A DNA stretch of 64,000 nucleotides from Ursus arctos. Lineage: Eukaryota; Chordata; Mammalia; Carnivora; Ursidae. Every line of letters begins with the position of its first letter. Positions within the stretch are counted from its first letter, which is position 1. Below are positions 46,709-58,945 of the stretch, piece by piece. Under the pieces are notes generated by a model that did no database searches, was not told where the DNA came from, and worked only from the letters and a program-made list of their open reading frames with translations. Both the position numbers and the translations under genes were made by a program. The stretch covers positions 78,609,333-78,673,332 of the forward strand of contig NW_026622764.1 in the NCBI RefSeq assembly GCF_023065955.2, written 5' to 3'.

Positions 46709-47200
46709 ACTGACTCTTTTCTCTTCGGACCCAGTTGTGTGACTCCAAAGCCCGTATTGAAATCTGGAGCCAAAAGTATTTATTATCAAAAGGGCTAATT
46801 CCATTAGTATTTGGAGCTATTTGTACTTCTAGCAACCTTCTCTGTCTTCATCTTTCCAAAGTTCTCCAAACAAACCTTTCTTCAACAGTGGTCCAGGGCC
46901 CCTCACAGCCTTCCAGACAATCCAGAGCTTCTCCCACTCCTGATTCTGCCCAAATGAATGCCTTGACCCATCCTCTGCCTATATAAAATCCCAATCATAT
47001 GTAAGGTCCAGAGCCAGTGTCTCTTGTTCTTGGAAATATCCTCCAGCCCGCACGTCTCCCTTAGTGTCTGTGCATGGGAATGCCTCCAGTTCCACTGCAT
47101 TTGCTTGACTATTGCCTGCATTCACCTTGGTTTCTCAGTGGAAAGTAGTTTGCTCTGGATATAGCCAGACTTCACATCCACACCTTCTCACTTACTTCAA
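46709..47200. other. No gene or repeat recognised
   Basis: Single-copy-like sequence. The two longest frames (83 codons + and 72 codons -) overlap each other at 46903-46986 and show no domain. Confidence 0.35.
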
Positions 47201-47204
47201 ATCA

Positions 47205-47345
47205 CAACTGTTCTGAGCCTCACTCAGTTCCTTATTTATAAAACAGTGGTGATTCCTGTGTCATCCTGTCTTTGTAGTAAGTGAAATGATTTATATGAAA
47301 ATTCCTGATGCATCAAAACCTCTCAGTAAATGTCAGTTTTATTTT
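47205..47345 (+). repeat. MIR-like fragment (3' part)
   Basis: TTCCTTATTTATAAAACAGT then AATGATTTATATGAAAATTC and CTCAGTAAATGTCAG: the 3' half of a MIR, diverged. Confidence 0.55.
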
Positions 47346-49040
47346 CTTCCTTCGTGAGCATGAGCACTATCTCTTAAAATTTCTCCAGTAATCTCTGCAG
47401 AGAATTCTCTTCTCTGAGCAGAGTTCTGGTCAAAGCAGGACACTCAGTAAACATTGACTGATGGGAATGTGTGTATGGTTCACTGAGTCCCCAGAAGCAC
47501 TAGGACAAGTGGCCTGAGGGCAGATGGCTGAAAAAAATCTAAAAGATTTCTTACTGGGTCCCCGAGAAAGACGACAGCCCAGCCACTTGCAAGGCTCTGC
47601 CCTGTCTCAGAGACTCAAGTGACGCTGATGTTAAGATTGAGATAATTTTTTCTGAACTCTGACTTAGCCAGCAGTCTGCCTTGCATTGGATAGTACATGA
47701 CAGCACTTGCTAGAATGCTGCTAAAATGCAGAAACGTTGAGGAGAAAATAATATCCGACGACCTAGCCTAGAAATCCAAACCTAAGCAGTTACATGTCCA
47801 TCAACTGATGGTTTTCGGATCTGTCTTCTGGAAAATAGGCTTTTGTGGAACTGATGGGCTTAATCAGAAAGAACGTAAGTAGGATAACCGGACAATAATG
47901 ATTTGAAAATAGTTTTGCAGGGATCCTTCACATGGAGTTTTTGTTGAAGTAGGACTTTTTTAAACCCAAAGTTTTCAACAGCCAAAGGCCCTCTTGGGGG
48001 GGCATCATAGGAGGGGAGTTTCACCCCACAGAGTCTCCCAATGCCCCTGGTTGTCTGGCCCTGACTCTGGGAGAGACAAGAAAGGGAGGAGCCTGGGTCC
48101 AGTGTAGTGTGAGATCTGGGCACACCTTTGGAATCAAGATACCCTTTAGTGTTTAAACTACATTCAAAGTGTTTCCATTCCATGATTGTCTTTTCTCCTC
48201 AAAACAAAAAGAAAGGCTCAGGGAGGGAAACGGGTTGACAAAGCTCACTCAGCGGCAGAGCTAAGCCTTCCTGGTCATGCCTCCAGAGCTGGTATTGGTA
48301 GTCCTTCCAGGGCCATGTCTCAGACCCTACCTCCCTGGCATGTGTATTGGGGCCACATGGACCTGCCACCTCAACCAACTCCTAGGTGTGTGCAGTGTCC
48401 TGTGTCCCACCATCTCCTTAGAGAGTCCAGGCCTAGATCTCCGTACTAATGTGAGAATGAAGAATGACCTGTACCCAGGAGGCACACATTTCAACTGATA
48501 CCTTCGGGTAACAACATCTTCACGTTTTTATTTAGTCCAGTGTTAGCATATAGCTTGCATATTGTTTTATGGTTACCTGGTGGAGGGCGGGATCAGCTCC
48601 CTGCTCAGTGTCCCAAAACCTGGGGTAGGTGTTGAACCTGATGACAGCACATAAACACCAAGATTATGAACAGTCTTGTTGCTTACATAAGGGGGCTTTC
48701 TGGGAGAGCAGGGTAGACTCCCAGCATGTCTGGAAGAGCTGGCACAAAGAGTGGGTAGTGGCTTAGGATTTTATTGTGGTTAGCGGTGGGCTGGGATGAA
48801 TGTTCCTCACTTCTTGCTGCCTCAGATGGGGCCACAGAAGGCAGGGGGATCCTCAAGTAGAGAGGCACAGCCATGAGCAAAGCAACCCCTAAAACGTGGA
48901 GAGGACTTTGCCTTTCTGAGAGACATAATCTAGTCCTGAGCTGCGCCGTATGCAGCATGAGTAGTATTATTCTATAAAAAAAGGCTTAGTTAGAGTATTT
49001 TTGGTTGAAAGCATGGATTTTATATTCTGGTCTAAAATCA
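47346..49040. other. No gene recognised
   Basis: Single-copy-like sequence. Open frames of 70-110 codons at 47860-48498 and 48683-48958 on both strands lack domain or splice support. Confidence 0.4.
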
Positions 49041-49044
49041 GGTT

Positions 49045-49265
49045 TGGGGGCATAGGTTTTGGAGTTAGAATGGCTGGATTTGAATCCCAGCTTCAGCATT
49101 TCTTTGGCTATGTGACCTTGGGCAGGTTAACCTAAATGCTCTGTGCCTCGGTTTCTTTAAACTGAGATAACAGTGCCCACCTAGAGGTTTGTTTGAGTTA
49201 AGTAAGATTATAAGAAAGGGCTAACTGAGTTTCTAATACATAATGAAGACTCAAAAATTTTTGTT
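49045..49265 (+). repeat. MIR element
   Basis: Well-preserved MIR: GGATTTGAATCCCAGCTTCA, GCTATGTGACCTTGGGCAGG, CTCTGTGCCTCGGTTTC, then GTTAAGTAAGATTATAAG. Confidence 0.88.
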
Positions 49266-49519
49266 ATTATTCTGGAGGTACTGATACCTGCAGTAAAATA
49301 AGAAAATAAATCAAAGTAATACAATTTAGAAAAGAGGAGGCAAAGGTAGAAGATCTGAAGATTATTGAAGATTATTATTTACTCCTGGAAAACCAAAGAG
49401 AATTAGATTATTAGATGCAAACAGATTCAGTAATGTAATTGGTCACAAAATTGGTGCACAGAATTATATTTCCAACATAAAAGGCAAAATTAGTAATATA
49501 TTTAAAAATCAACAGTTTT

Positions 49520-49724
49520 GGGAGGATGCCTGAGTGGCACAGTCTGTTGAGCCTCCAACTCTTGGTTTTGGCTGCAGTGGTGATCTCAGGGTTGTGGGAT
49601 CAAGGCCCACATAAGGCTAAGCTCGGAGTCTGCTTGGGATTCTCTCTCTCTCTCCTTCTGCCCCTCCTCACTGTGCTCTCCCTCTCTCGGTCTCTCTCTC
49701 TAAAAACGGATAAATCTTTTTTTT
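49520..49724 (+). mobile_element. Older SINEC element
   Basis: Head GGAGGATGCCTGAGTGGCAC, CT-rich body, tail AAAAACGGATAAATC. Duplicated flank AAATCAACAGTTTT / AAATCAACAGGTTTT. Confidence 0.92.
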
Positions 49725-49739
49725 AAATCAACAGGTTTT

Positions 49740-50650
49740 TTAACATAGTAACAAGAATAATGCAAGAAAGGACGTCACATATATTTCTAACCAAAATTAA
49801 AAGATACCTTTGTATCTTGAAAAGAAATGTGATGGAGCTTTAGGAAGAAGCTTTTAAAATGCTACTGAAACAAAACTTGGAAATTAGAAAACTTCTTTTT
49901 AAGTATCATAAAGTAAAACATCATCTCTTCCCTAAATTAATCTAAAAATTCTACTTCGTTCAGTTCACTCGTTTATTCAACAAATATTGAGCATTTTCTG
50001 TTCTCCAGTCACTCTGCTGGAACTAAGAGTATAGCAACAAACAGGACAGCCATGGAATCTGTCACAATACTGGAGGTAGCCAGGTGCTGCTGTTTGTGAT
50101 AAGTGGAATGAAGAAAAAGTTTAGAATATTGTGAGGCCAGTTACACAGAAGTAGGTGTTCCAAACTAAAGTAGGCCTACTTTTCTGAGTTAGATGAAACT
50201 AAGGAGATGTAACAATCAAATGCAGAGTGTAAACATTGTGGCCTTTCCTGATACCTAATACCTGATACCCCACCTGACCTCAAGTGTTAGGTTCATTCAT
50301 TTCATCAAATTGTTATTAAGGTATTGCCGTGGGCACTGAGATACAATAGAGACAGAAACCCCTTATGAAAACTTTTTTCTTTTGGGGAAAATTGGGAGCC
50401 TTAATGTGAGCTTTAGGTTAGATGATACTATCGAACTAATGTTAATTTTCTAATATTTGATAATGGTATTGTGATCATGTAGGAGAATGTCTTTCCTAGG
50501 AAATACATGCTGATGCTTTGAAAGGTGAAGTGTCACCATGGCCACAACTTACTTTTAAATGATTTAGCACAAAATGAAGTGTGTGACATAAAACATGTGT
50601 GGGAGGAAAATGTATGTATGGAAAAAGAGAAAGACCTAGACAGGTGTTGT
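49740..50650. other. No gene recognised; ancient-repeat trace at 49965-50110
   Basis: CACTCGTTTATTCAACAAAT and ATTGAGCATTTTCTGTTCTC at 49967-50006 resemble the start of the ancient repeat seen at 42015. Rest is plain AT-rich sequence. Confidence 0.4.
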
Positions 50651-50668
50651 TTAAAGGCGCAAACTTGC

Positions 50669-50880
50669 AGAGCACCTGGGTGGCTCAGTCAGTTAAGCAT
50701 CTGCCTTTGGCTTAGGTCATGATCCCGGGGTCCTGGGATTGAACCACTCCACAAGCCCCTTGTTCCCTCTTCAGGCTCTCTGCTCAATGCGGAGTCAGCT
50801 TCTCCCTCTCCCGCTGCCCCTCCCCCTCCCCCTGCTCATGCTCACTCTCTCTCTCTCAAATAAAAAAATTTTTAAAAAGT
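50669..50880 (+). mobile_element. SINEC element
   Basis: Head AGAGCACCTGGGTGGCTCAG, CT/C-rich body, (TC)n run and AAATAAAAAAATTT tail. Flank AAACTTGCA occurs on both sides (50661-50669, about 50885-50893). Confidence 0.93.
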
Positions 50881-50894
50881 GTAAAAACTTGCAA

Positions 50895-51168
50895 CTAGTA
50901 GCTAAATAAGTTCTGGAGATGTGATGCACAGTAGAGTGATTATAGTCAACAATACTGTATTATAAACTTAAAAGTTGCTATGAGACTAGTCTAATTGTTC
51001 TTGCCACAAAAAAGAAATAATTATGTGCCTGACTACAGGTGTTAGCTAATGCTGCTATAGGATGGTAATCATATTACAATATATAAATGTATCAAATCGA
51101 TGTGCTGTGTACTTTAAATTGAACTTGACGTTATGAGTCAATTACATCTCAGTTAAAAAAAACAACTA
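50895..51168 (+). mobile_element. Old L1 3' end, plus strand
   Basis: L1M-type 3' terminus: GTTCTGGAGATGTGATGCAC, GTCAACAATACTGTATTATA, and the end ATTACATCTCAGTT followed by an A run at about 51153-51161. Confidence 0.8.
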
Positions 51169-51660
51169 GATAAGGCAAAAGGGGCAAGTGTAAACATGTA
51201 GTGAATCTAGGTGAAGCAGCATACTTCAAGGTTTGCAATTTTCAAAATAAAAACTGGGGGCACATCCAGGTTCTCTTTCTGTACAGTTACAAATTAAGAG
51301 TCCATGTCCCATTTGAGAACTGCCTTGTCAGCAGTTTGAAATACTTGTGACCTGAGACTGGCCTGGGGAGCTTTGAAATTAAGGAGGAGGGAAAATTGTA
51401 TCCTCACAGGTTAGCAGGTTAGCTTCTGAAAGACTGAAAGGTTCTATTTCACAAGTCATGGTCACGTGCATTAGAAAGGAGTTATAGGATCTGTCTAATA
51501 AAACATTAAGGTGCTGTCATTTGTTGAGACTGTTTAGATTATGTCTGGTTTATATAACTTAAAGTTTTCTCTGTTTGGGGGACCAAATTTCTGCACCAGA
51601 AGATTGGTTGGGAGGGCACAATAAAGGAACAATACTTCTTGTAGTCTTTAAAAAACAGGT
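51169..51660. other. No gene recognised
   Basis: Single-copy-like AT-rich sequence lying between an old L1 tail and a MIR. No frame of 60 or more codons and no repeat landmark was found. Confidence 0.35.
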
Positions 51661-51664
51661 AGTC

Positions 51665-51885
51665 CGAACAGTAGAGGGTGCATGAGAATTTAATCAAGAC
51701 AGTCCTGGGTTCAAGTGTGAACTAAGCACTTACTAGGAAAATCACTTTATCTTTCTTCACCTCCACTTTCTCAGCTTTAAAATGCGGATGATAAACTCCA
51801 CTGCCTGGGTTGTTATGAGAATTAAACAAGATAACTGATGTAAAGTTCCTGGCATAATGCCTGTCATTTAAGAAGTAGTGAATGC
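51665..51885 (+). repeat. MIR element, target of the full-length L1
   Basis: CCTGGGTTCAAGTGTGAAC, TAGGAAAATCACTTTATC, GCCTGGGTTGTTATGAGAAT, then AAAGTTCCTGGCATAATGCC. Its 3' end runs straight into the L1 start at about 51891. Confidence 0.82.
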
Positions 51886-52882
51886 GAATAAGGGAAAAGA
51901 TGGCGGAGGAGTAGGGGAGCCCATTCTCAGCTGGTCCCCTGAATCAAGCTGGATAGCTACCAGAACATACTGAACACCCACAAAATCAGCCTGAGACACA
52001 GGAAGATACATCTGGATCTCTACAAATGAACATATCCAGCGCTGAGTATTGAGGTACGCAGTGGGGAGCCGTGAAACCGCGCACAGATATCGGAAGATAA
52101 ACGGAAGGGGGAGGGAGCCACCATGCTCTGGCGCCGGGAAGTGTAGCCACCTGCACTGGGGAGTGGGCCAGACTCACAGACTGGCACCCGTGAGAAAGCA
52201 GGCTGAGACCGTGAGCCCGGGAATGCGTGCTTGGCTAAACTGAAAATCAGAGCTCCAGAGCACACTTGAGCCACAATGAAACAGGGAGCTTGGGAGTCCG
52301 CGAGGGAACTGGGAGTGGCTGGCGGTGTTAGAAGCACAAAGGACAGAGACGTGTGGGTCCTGGAAGTGAGGGCTGGGACACCGGCTGTGGGGCGCACAAC
52401 CCAGGACGCTGCAGGGCTTCAGCAGCACGGACAGAAGCAGAGTTAAAGTGTCTAGGAGAGCTCAGTGGAGAGCAGACTGTGATCGCTCTGTTCTGAGACA
52501 GAGGCTAGGATATGGCCACTGCTGCTCTGACTCACAGAAGAGCCACAGAAAACTGCCAGGGAAAGCCTCCAGAGAACAAAAGCCTGGAAATACCAGCTCA
52601 CACTATGCTCATCCTCATCCCTCCTTGCAGGGGACAGGGAGACTCTACCCAAACAGGGTTGCCTGAGTATCAGCGCAGCAGGCCCCTTCCCCAGAAGGCA
52701 GACTGAAAAATCAAGAAGCCCACATCCCTAAGGTCCCTATAAAACAAGAGCACACTGCCTGGGTCCTGCTCAGTGATTTGGGCTCTGGGCAACCCTGCAA
52801 CCTCTCCTCAACAGAATGACAAGGAGGAGAAATCCCACCCCAACACAGAAAAAATACAGAGTCTGTGGCCTCTGCCACAGAA

Positions 52883-53720
52883 ATGATGGATATGGATATA
52901 ACCAAATTGTCACAAATGGAGTTCAGAGAGTAACAATGGTCAAGACGATGTGTAGGCTTGAAAAAATATTAACAAAAATATTAACGAGAATATAGAATCT
53001 CTAAGGGCGGAAATGTGAGTGAATCTGGCAGAAATTAAAAATGCTATGAATCAAATGCAGTCAAAACTAGATGCTCTGACATCCAGGGTAAATGAGGCAG
53101 AAGAACTAATTAGTGAATTGGAAGATGGGATGGTAGAAGAGAAAGTAAAAACGGAAATTTAGCTCAAAAAAATCCAATCTCAAGAATGTAGATTACGGGA
53201 GATTACTGACTCAATGAAACGTTCCAATGTCAGAATCATCGGCATCCCCAACGGGGTGGAGAAAGAGAGAGGTCTAGAAGAGATATTTGAACAAATTGTA
53301 GCTGAAAACTTCCCTAATGTGGCAAAGGAAACAAGCATTCGTGTCAAAGAGGCAGAGAGGACCCCTCCCAAGATCAATCAGAACAGACCTATACCACGTC
53401 ACGTCATAGTGCATTTGGCAAATATTAGATCCAATGATACAGTATTGAAAGTGGCCAGGGGGAAGAAAATCCTGACATAAAGGGGGAAGAATATCAGAAT
53501 AACGTCAGACCTGTCTACAGAGACCTGGCAGGCCAGGAAGGGTTGGCAGGGTATTTTCAAACATCTCTCTGAGAAAAACATGCAGCCAACGATCCTTTAT
53601 CCAGCAAGGCTATCATTCAGAATTGATGGAGAGATACGGACCTTCCGAGATCGGCAGAAACTGAAGGAATTCATGACCACCAAACCAGCCCTACATGAGA
53701 TATTAAGAGGGGGTCTATAA
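52883..53720 (+). pseudogene. L1 ORF1 (RNA-binding coiled-coil protein), broken
   Basis: Normally makes the trimeric L1 RNA chaperone. Tandem ATGs at 52883/52886 open a frame that stops after about 16 codons; the rest of the protein is in a different frame, so an indel lies near 52928. That frame holds a coiled-coil segment (heptad-rich SKLDALTSRVNEAEELISEL, about 53060-53120), an in-frame TAG at 53160, the RRM-like part (RIIGIPNGVEKERGLEEIF, about 53230-53290), and a TAA at 53478. The last part resumes to the terminal TAA at 53718-53720. At least three disabling changes. Confidence 0.88.
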
Positions 53721-53792
53721 AAGCAAAAGGACCCCAAGAGTGATACAGAACAGAAATTTACAACCTATAGAAACAAAGACTTCACAGGCAAC

Positions 53793-56700
53793 ATGACCTC
53801 ATTAAAATCATATCTCTCAATAATCACTCTCAATGGAAATGGCCTAAATGCTCCCATAAAATGCCACAGGGTTGCAGATTGGATAAAAAGACATGACCCA
53901 TCCATTTGCTGTCTACAAGAGACTCATGTTGAACCTAAAGATACATCCAGACTGAAAGTGAAGGGATGGAAAACCATTTTTCATGCCAATGGACCTCAAA
54001 AGAAAGCTTGGGTAGCAATTCTCATATCAGACAGATAAGATTTTAAACTAAAGACTGTAGTTAGAGATACAGAAGGACACTATATTATTCTTAAAGGATG
54101 TATCCAACAAGTGGATATAACAATTATAAATATCTGTGCCCCCAACAGGACAGCAGTTAGATACACAAGCCAACTGTTAACCAGAATAAAGAGACATATA
54201 GATAATACTATGTTACTGGTAGGGGACCTCAACACTCCGCTCTAAACAGTAGACAGATCACCTAAGCAGAAAATCAACAAAGAAGCAAGAGCTTTGAATG
54301 ACATACTGGACCAGATGGACCTCATAGATATATACAGAACACTACACCCCAGAACAACAGAATACTCATTCTTTTCGAATGCACACGGAACTTTCTCCAG
54401 AACAGAGCATATACTGGGTCACAAAACAGGTCTCAACCGATACCAAAAGACTAAGATTATTCCCTGCATATTCTCAGACCACAATGCTTTGAAACTAGAA
54501 CTCAATTAAAGGAAAAAATTGGAAGAAACTCAAACACTTGGAAACTAACAACCATCCTGCTCAAGAATGATTGGGTAAACCAGGAAATTAAAATGAGATT
54601 AAACAATTTTTGAAGAACAATGAAAATGAAAACACATCGGACCAAAACCTATGGGACACTGCAAAGGCAGTCCTTAGGGGAAAATACATACCATCCAAGC
54701 CTCACTCAAAAGAATAGAATAATCTAAAATGCAGTCTTTATATTCTCACCTCAAGAAGCTGGAGCTGGAACAGAAGAACAGGCCTAACCCACACACAAGA
54801 AGGCAGGTGATTAAGATTAGAGCAGCGATCAATGAATTCGAAACCAGGAGCACAGTAGAGCAGATCAACGGAACTAGAAGCTGGTTCTTTGAAAGAATAA
54901 ATAAGATCAATAAGCAACTGGCCAGACTTATTCAAAAGAATAGAGAAGGACCCAAATTAATAAAATTATGAATGAAAGGGGAGAGATCACGACCAACACC
55001 ACTGAAATAGGAAGGATCATTAGAAACTTTTATCAACAGGTTTATGCCAATAAATTAAAGAACCTGGAAGAAATGGATGCCTTCCTGGAAACCCATAAAC
55101 TACCAAGACTGAAACAGGAAGAAATTGATTTTTTAAACAGAGCAATTAATTATGAAGAGATTGAAGCAGTGATCAAAAACCTCCCAAAAAACAAGACTCC
55201 AGGGCTTGATGGATTCCCCGGGGAATTCTACTGAACATTCAAAGAAGAAATAATACCTATTCTCTGGAAGCTGTTTCAAAAAATAGAAACAGAAGGAAAA
55301 CTACCAAACTCGTTGTATGATGCCAGTATTACCTTGATCCCCAAACCAGGCAAAGACCCCATCAAAAAGGAGAATTACAGACCGATATCCCTGATGAATA
55401 TGGATGCCAAAATTCTCAACAAGATCCCAGCTAATAGGATCCAACAGTACATTAAAAGGATTATCCATCATGACCAAGTGGGATTCATCCCTGGGATGCA
55501 AGGGTGGTTCAACATTCGCAAATTGATCAACGTGATACATGATATCAACAAGAAAAGAGTCAAGAACCATATGATCTTCTCAGTTGATGCAGAAAAAGCA
55601 TTTGACAAAATACAGCATCCTTTCCTGATTAAAACCCTTCAGAGTGTAGGGATAAAGAGTACATTCCTCAATCTCATAAAAACCATCTATGAAAAGCCTA
55701 CAGCCAATATCATTCTCAATGGGGAAAAGCTGGAAGCCTTTCCCTTAAGATCAGAAACACCACAAGGATGCCCACTCTCGCCACTATTATTCAACATAGT
55801 ACTAGAAGTCCTTGCAACAGCAATCAGGCAACAAAAAGGGTAAAAGGTATCCAAATCGTCAAAGAAGAAGTCAAACTGTCTCTCTTCGCAGATGACATGA
55901 TACTCTATATGGAAAACCCAAAAGAATCCACGCCCAAACTATTAGAAGTTATAGAGCAATTCAGTAATGTGGCGGGATACAAAATCAATGCACAGAAATC
56001 AGTTGCATTTCTATACACGAACAATGAGACTCACTAAAGAGAAATTAGGAAATCCATTCCATTTACAAGAGCACCAAAAATCATACGTTATCTCGCAATT
56101 AACTTAACCAGAGAAGTAAAGGATCTATATTCTAGGAACTACAAATCACTCTTGAAAGACATTGAAGAAGACACTAAAAGATGGAAAAATATTCCATGCT
56201 CATGGATCAGAAGAATTAACATAGTTAAAATGTCCATGCTACCCAGAGCAATCTACACTTTCAATGCTATCCCGATCAAAATACCTTCAAAGAGCTGGAA
56301 CAAATAGCCCTTAAATCTGTATGGAACCAGAAAAGGCCCCAAATCGCCAAGGAATTGTTGAAAAGGAAAAACAAAGGTGGGCGCATCACATTGCCACATT
56401 TCAAGCTATACTACAAAGTTGTGATCAAAAAGACAGCATGGTACTGGCACAAAAACAGATACATAGACCAGTGGAACAGAACAGGGAACCCAGAAATGGA
56501 CCCTTGGCTCTTTGGGCAACTAATCTTTGACAAAGCAGGAAAAGTCATCCAGTGGAAAAAAGACAGTCTCTTTTTTAAATGGTGCTGGGAAAATTGGACA
56601 GCTATATGCAAAAGAATGAAACTTGACCACTCTCTCACACCACACACAAAAATAAACTCCAAGTGGATGAAAGACCTCAATGTGAGACAGGAACCCATCA

Positions 56701-57604
56701 AAACCCTAGAGGAGAACATAGGCAGCAACCTCTTCGACATCTGCCAAAGCAACTTTTTTTCATGACACATCTCCAAAGGCAAGAGAAACAAAAGAAAAAA
56801 TGAACTTGTGGGACTTCATCAAGATCAAAAGCTTCTGCACAGCCAAGGAAACAGTCAAAAAAACTAAGAGGCAGCCCATGGAATGGGAGAATATATTTGC
56901 AAATGACACTACAGATAAAAGACTGGTATCCAAGATCTACAAAGAACTTCTCAAACTCAATACACAGGAAACAAAAAAACAAATCGAAAAATGGGCAGAG
57001 GATATGAACAGACACTTTTCCAATGAAGACATACAAATGGCTAACAGACACATGAAAAAATGTTCAAAATCATTAGCCATCAGGGTAATTCATATCAAAA
57101 CCACACTAAGATACCACCTTACTCCAGTTAGAATGGCAAACTTGACAAGGCAAGAAACCACAATTGTTGGAGAGGATGTGGAGAAAGGGGATCCCTCCTA
57201 CATTGTTGGTGGGAATGCAAGTTGGTACAGCCACTCTGGAAAACAGTGTGGAGGTCCCTCAAAAAGTTAAAAATTGAGCTACCCTATGACCCAGCCATTG
57301 CACTACTGGGCATTTACCCAATGATACAGACATAGTGAAGAGAAGGGCCATATGCACCCCAATGTTCATAGCCGCATTGTCCACAATAGCTAAATTGTGG
57401 AAGGAACTGAGATGCCCTTCAACAGATGACTGGATTAAGAAGTTGTGGTCCATATATACAATGGAATATTACTCAGCTATCAAAAAGAACGATTTCTCAA
57501 CATTTGCTGCAACATGGACGGCACTGGAGGAGATAATGCTAAGTGAAATAAGTCAAGCAGAGAAAGACAACTATCATATGGTTTCTCTCATCTATGGAAC
57601 ATAA
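53793..57604 (+). pseudogene. L1 ORF2 (endonuclease / reverse transcriptase), broken
   Basis: Normally a two-enzyme protein: an APE-type endonuclease nicks target DNA and a reverse transcriptase copies L1 RNA from the nick. Visible in order: endonuclease N-terminus with LQETH (about 53910) and SDHNAL (about 54475), the RT region with PGLDGFPGEFY (about 55200), RPISLMN (about 55380), the [11 protein letters not shown] block (about 55760), the active-site FADD at 55885-55896, and the C-terminal Cys-rich end (about 57170 onward). Stops at 54036, 54243 and 54507 lie in the starting frame, and later blocks occupy all three frames, so there are many indels. RT core residues are preserved at the motif level only. 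Confidence 0.92.
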
Positions 57605-57895
57605 GAACTAGGAAGATCTGTAGGAGAAGAAAGGGATAAAGAAGAGGGGGTAATCAGAAGAGGGAATGAAGCATGAGAGACTATGGACTATGAGAAACAA
57701 ACTGAGGGCTTCAGAGGGATGGGGGATGGGGGACTGGGATAGGCTGGTGATGGGTATTAAGGAGGGCACGTATTGCATGGTGCAATGGGTGTTATAGTCA
57801 AGTAATGAGTCATGGAACTTTACATCAAAAACTAGGGATGTTTGTATGGTGACATAACATAATAAAAAAATTATTATTAAAAAAGCGTATAATAA

Positions 57896-58565
57896 AAAAT
57901 AATAAAAAAATCACTTACATATTTATCTGTATATGTTAAATTTTGAAAAGCTGAATCTTGACATGTATGTACATGCGTGTGTACAGATTATGGATCTATA
58001 AAGATATATGTCAAATTATTGATATTGTTTTATACAGAGAGTGTGGTGAGCAGTCTTCCACTATTTAGCTACTGTTGAAAATTGTTTTCAATGAGAACCT
58101 ATCTGTTTCATAATAAGAGAAAAGAAAGAAAAGCTGAACTGTGTAAATGTGCTGGAGGTGGAAGTGGGTTGCCTACCATTGAAAGGAATCTTGTGATGAA
58201 CCCTTTTGTAAAGACTTTCCTTCTTCCATTCATCTGCAATCACAATTTTATGTGCAGGAGGTTTTTTGTGTTTTTTTTTTTTTTTTTTTTAATGAGGTGT
58301 CCTAGAGTTCTGGCTGGTAATGGGACATGGCAGGATGGGAGTAGAACAGAAACTGATTAAAAAAAAAAAATCTGTGTTCGGCCCACCTTGACTTGCTCTA
58401 TCCTTGCCTCCCTTTCCTTCTAAGAAGATAGGGTACACCCTGGGCTCTACTGGAAATGCTCTGGCTGCAAGAGCCTGTCCAGGGGTCCCCTCTTCTATTT
58501 GGTGACACTGTTTACATTTATTTATACTGTTAAATAACAAACACTCAACCGAGTAATTTAAAAGA
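57896..58565. other. No gene recognised; poly(T) tract
   Basis: AT-rich, with a T run of about 20 at 58270-58291 and an A run near 58360. No SINE or L1 end attaches clearly to them. Confidence 0.4.
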
Positions 58566-58569
58566 TCAC

Positions 58570-58945
58570 ACTGGCTTTATAAAACCATTATAATTGGGCA
58601 GCATCCCATCCAGCAAATAGAAAGGAGCTCTGTCAAGCTGCAGAAAAGGAAAGGTTTTTAAAGGTAGAGAGGGAACAGAAAAAGGGAAATTACTAGCAAA
58701 AAAATCCATCGTTTTAGGCAAGGTCACCCTCCCGAGGGCCACGGAAGGGGTCTATCAGTAAATTTCCTAGTGCTGACCAGGAAATTCATGTTGATTTAAA
58801 GCTTAAAGATTACATTCCTGGGAGAAGGAGGAGCTGAAATTGCAGATGGGTTAGATATTAAGTCTCAATTGCTGATGTGGGGCCCTTAACATAAGTGCCT
58901 CCATTTTGGGCCTGTGGTTTTATTTTTAACAATACTGGTGGAACA
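58570..58945. repeat. Possible solo LTR remnant of an endogenous retrovirus
   Basis: Purine-rich then GC-mixed block ending with GTGCCTCCATTTTGGGCCTG, a phrase common in mammalian ERVL/MaLR-type LTRs. No internal retroviral genes or second LTR are visible nearby, so at most a solo LTR. Orientation and family unresolved. Confidence 0.35.

Larger units (their letters stand above)
51891..57895 (+). mobile_element. Full-length carnivore L1 (about 6.0 kb), inactive
   Basis: Complete order of L1 parts: 5' UTR from GGAAAAGATGGCGGAGGAGT (51892 on) to about 52880, ORF1, spacer, ORF2, 3' UTR, then an AATAAAAAA-rich tail ending about 57895. The GATGGCGGAGGAGTAGG opening is typical of a carnivore L1 5' end, so the element is not 5'-truncated. 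The flanks GCGAATAA and GCGTATAA may be a degraded target duplication, not certain. Both ORFs have several stops and frameshifts, so it cannot move on its own. Confidence 0.93.

Noticed and set aside
55313..55843. 176-codon frame as a new reverse transcriptase gene or retron
   Set aside because: Sits in the middle of a standard L1 ORF2 with L1-type motifs and full 5' and 3' UTRs around it.
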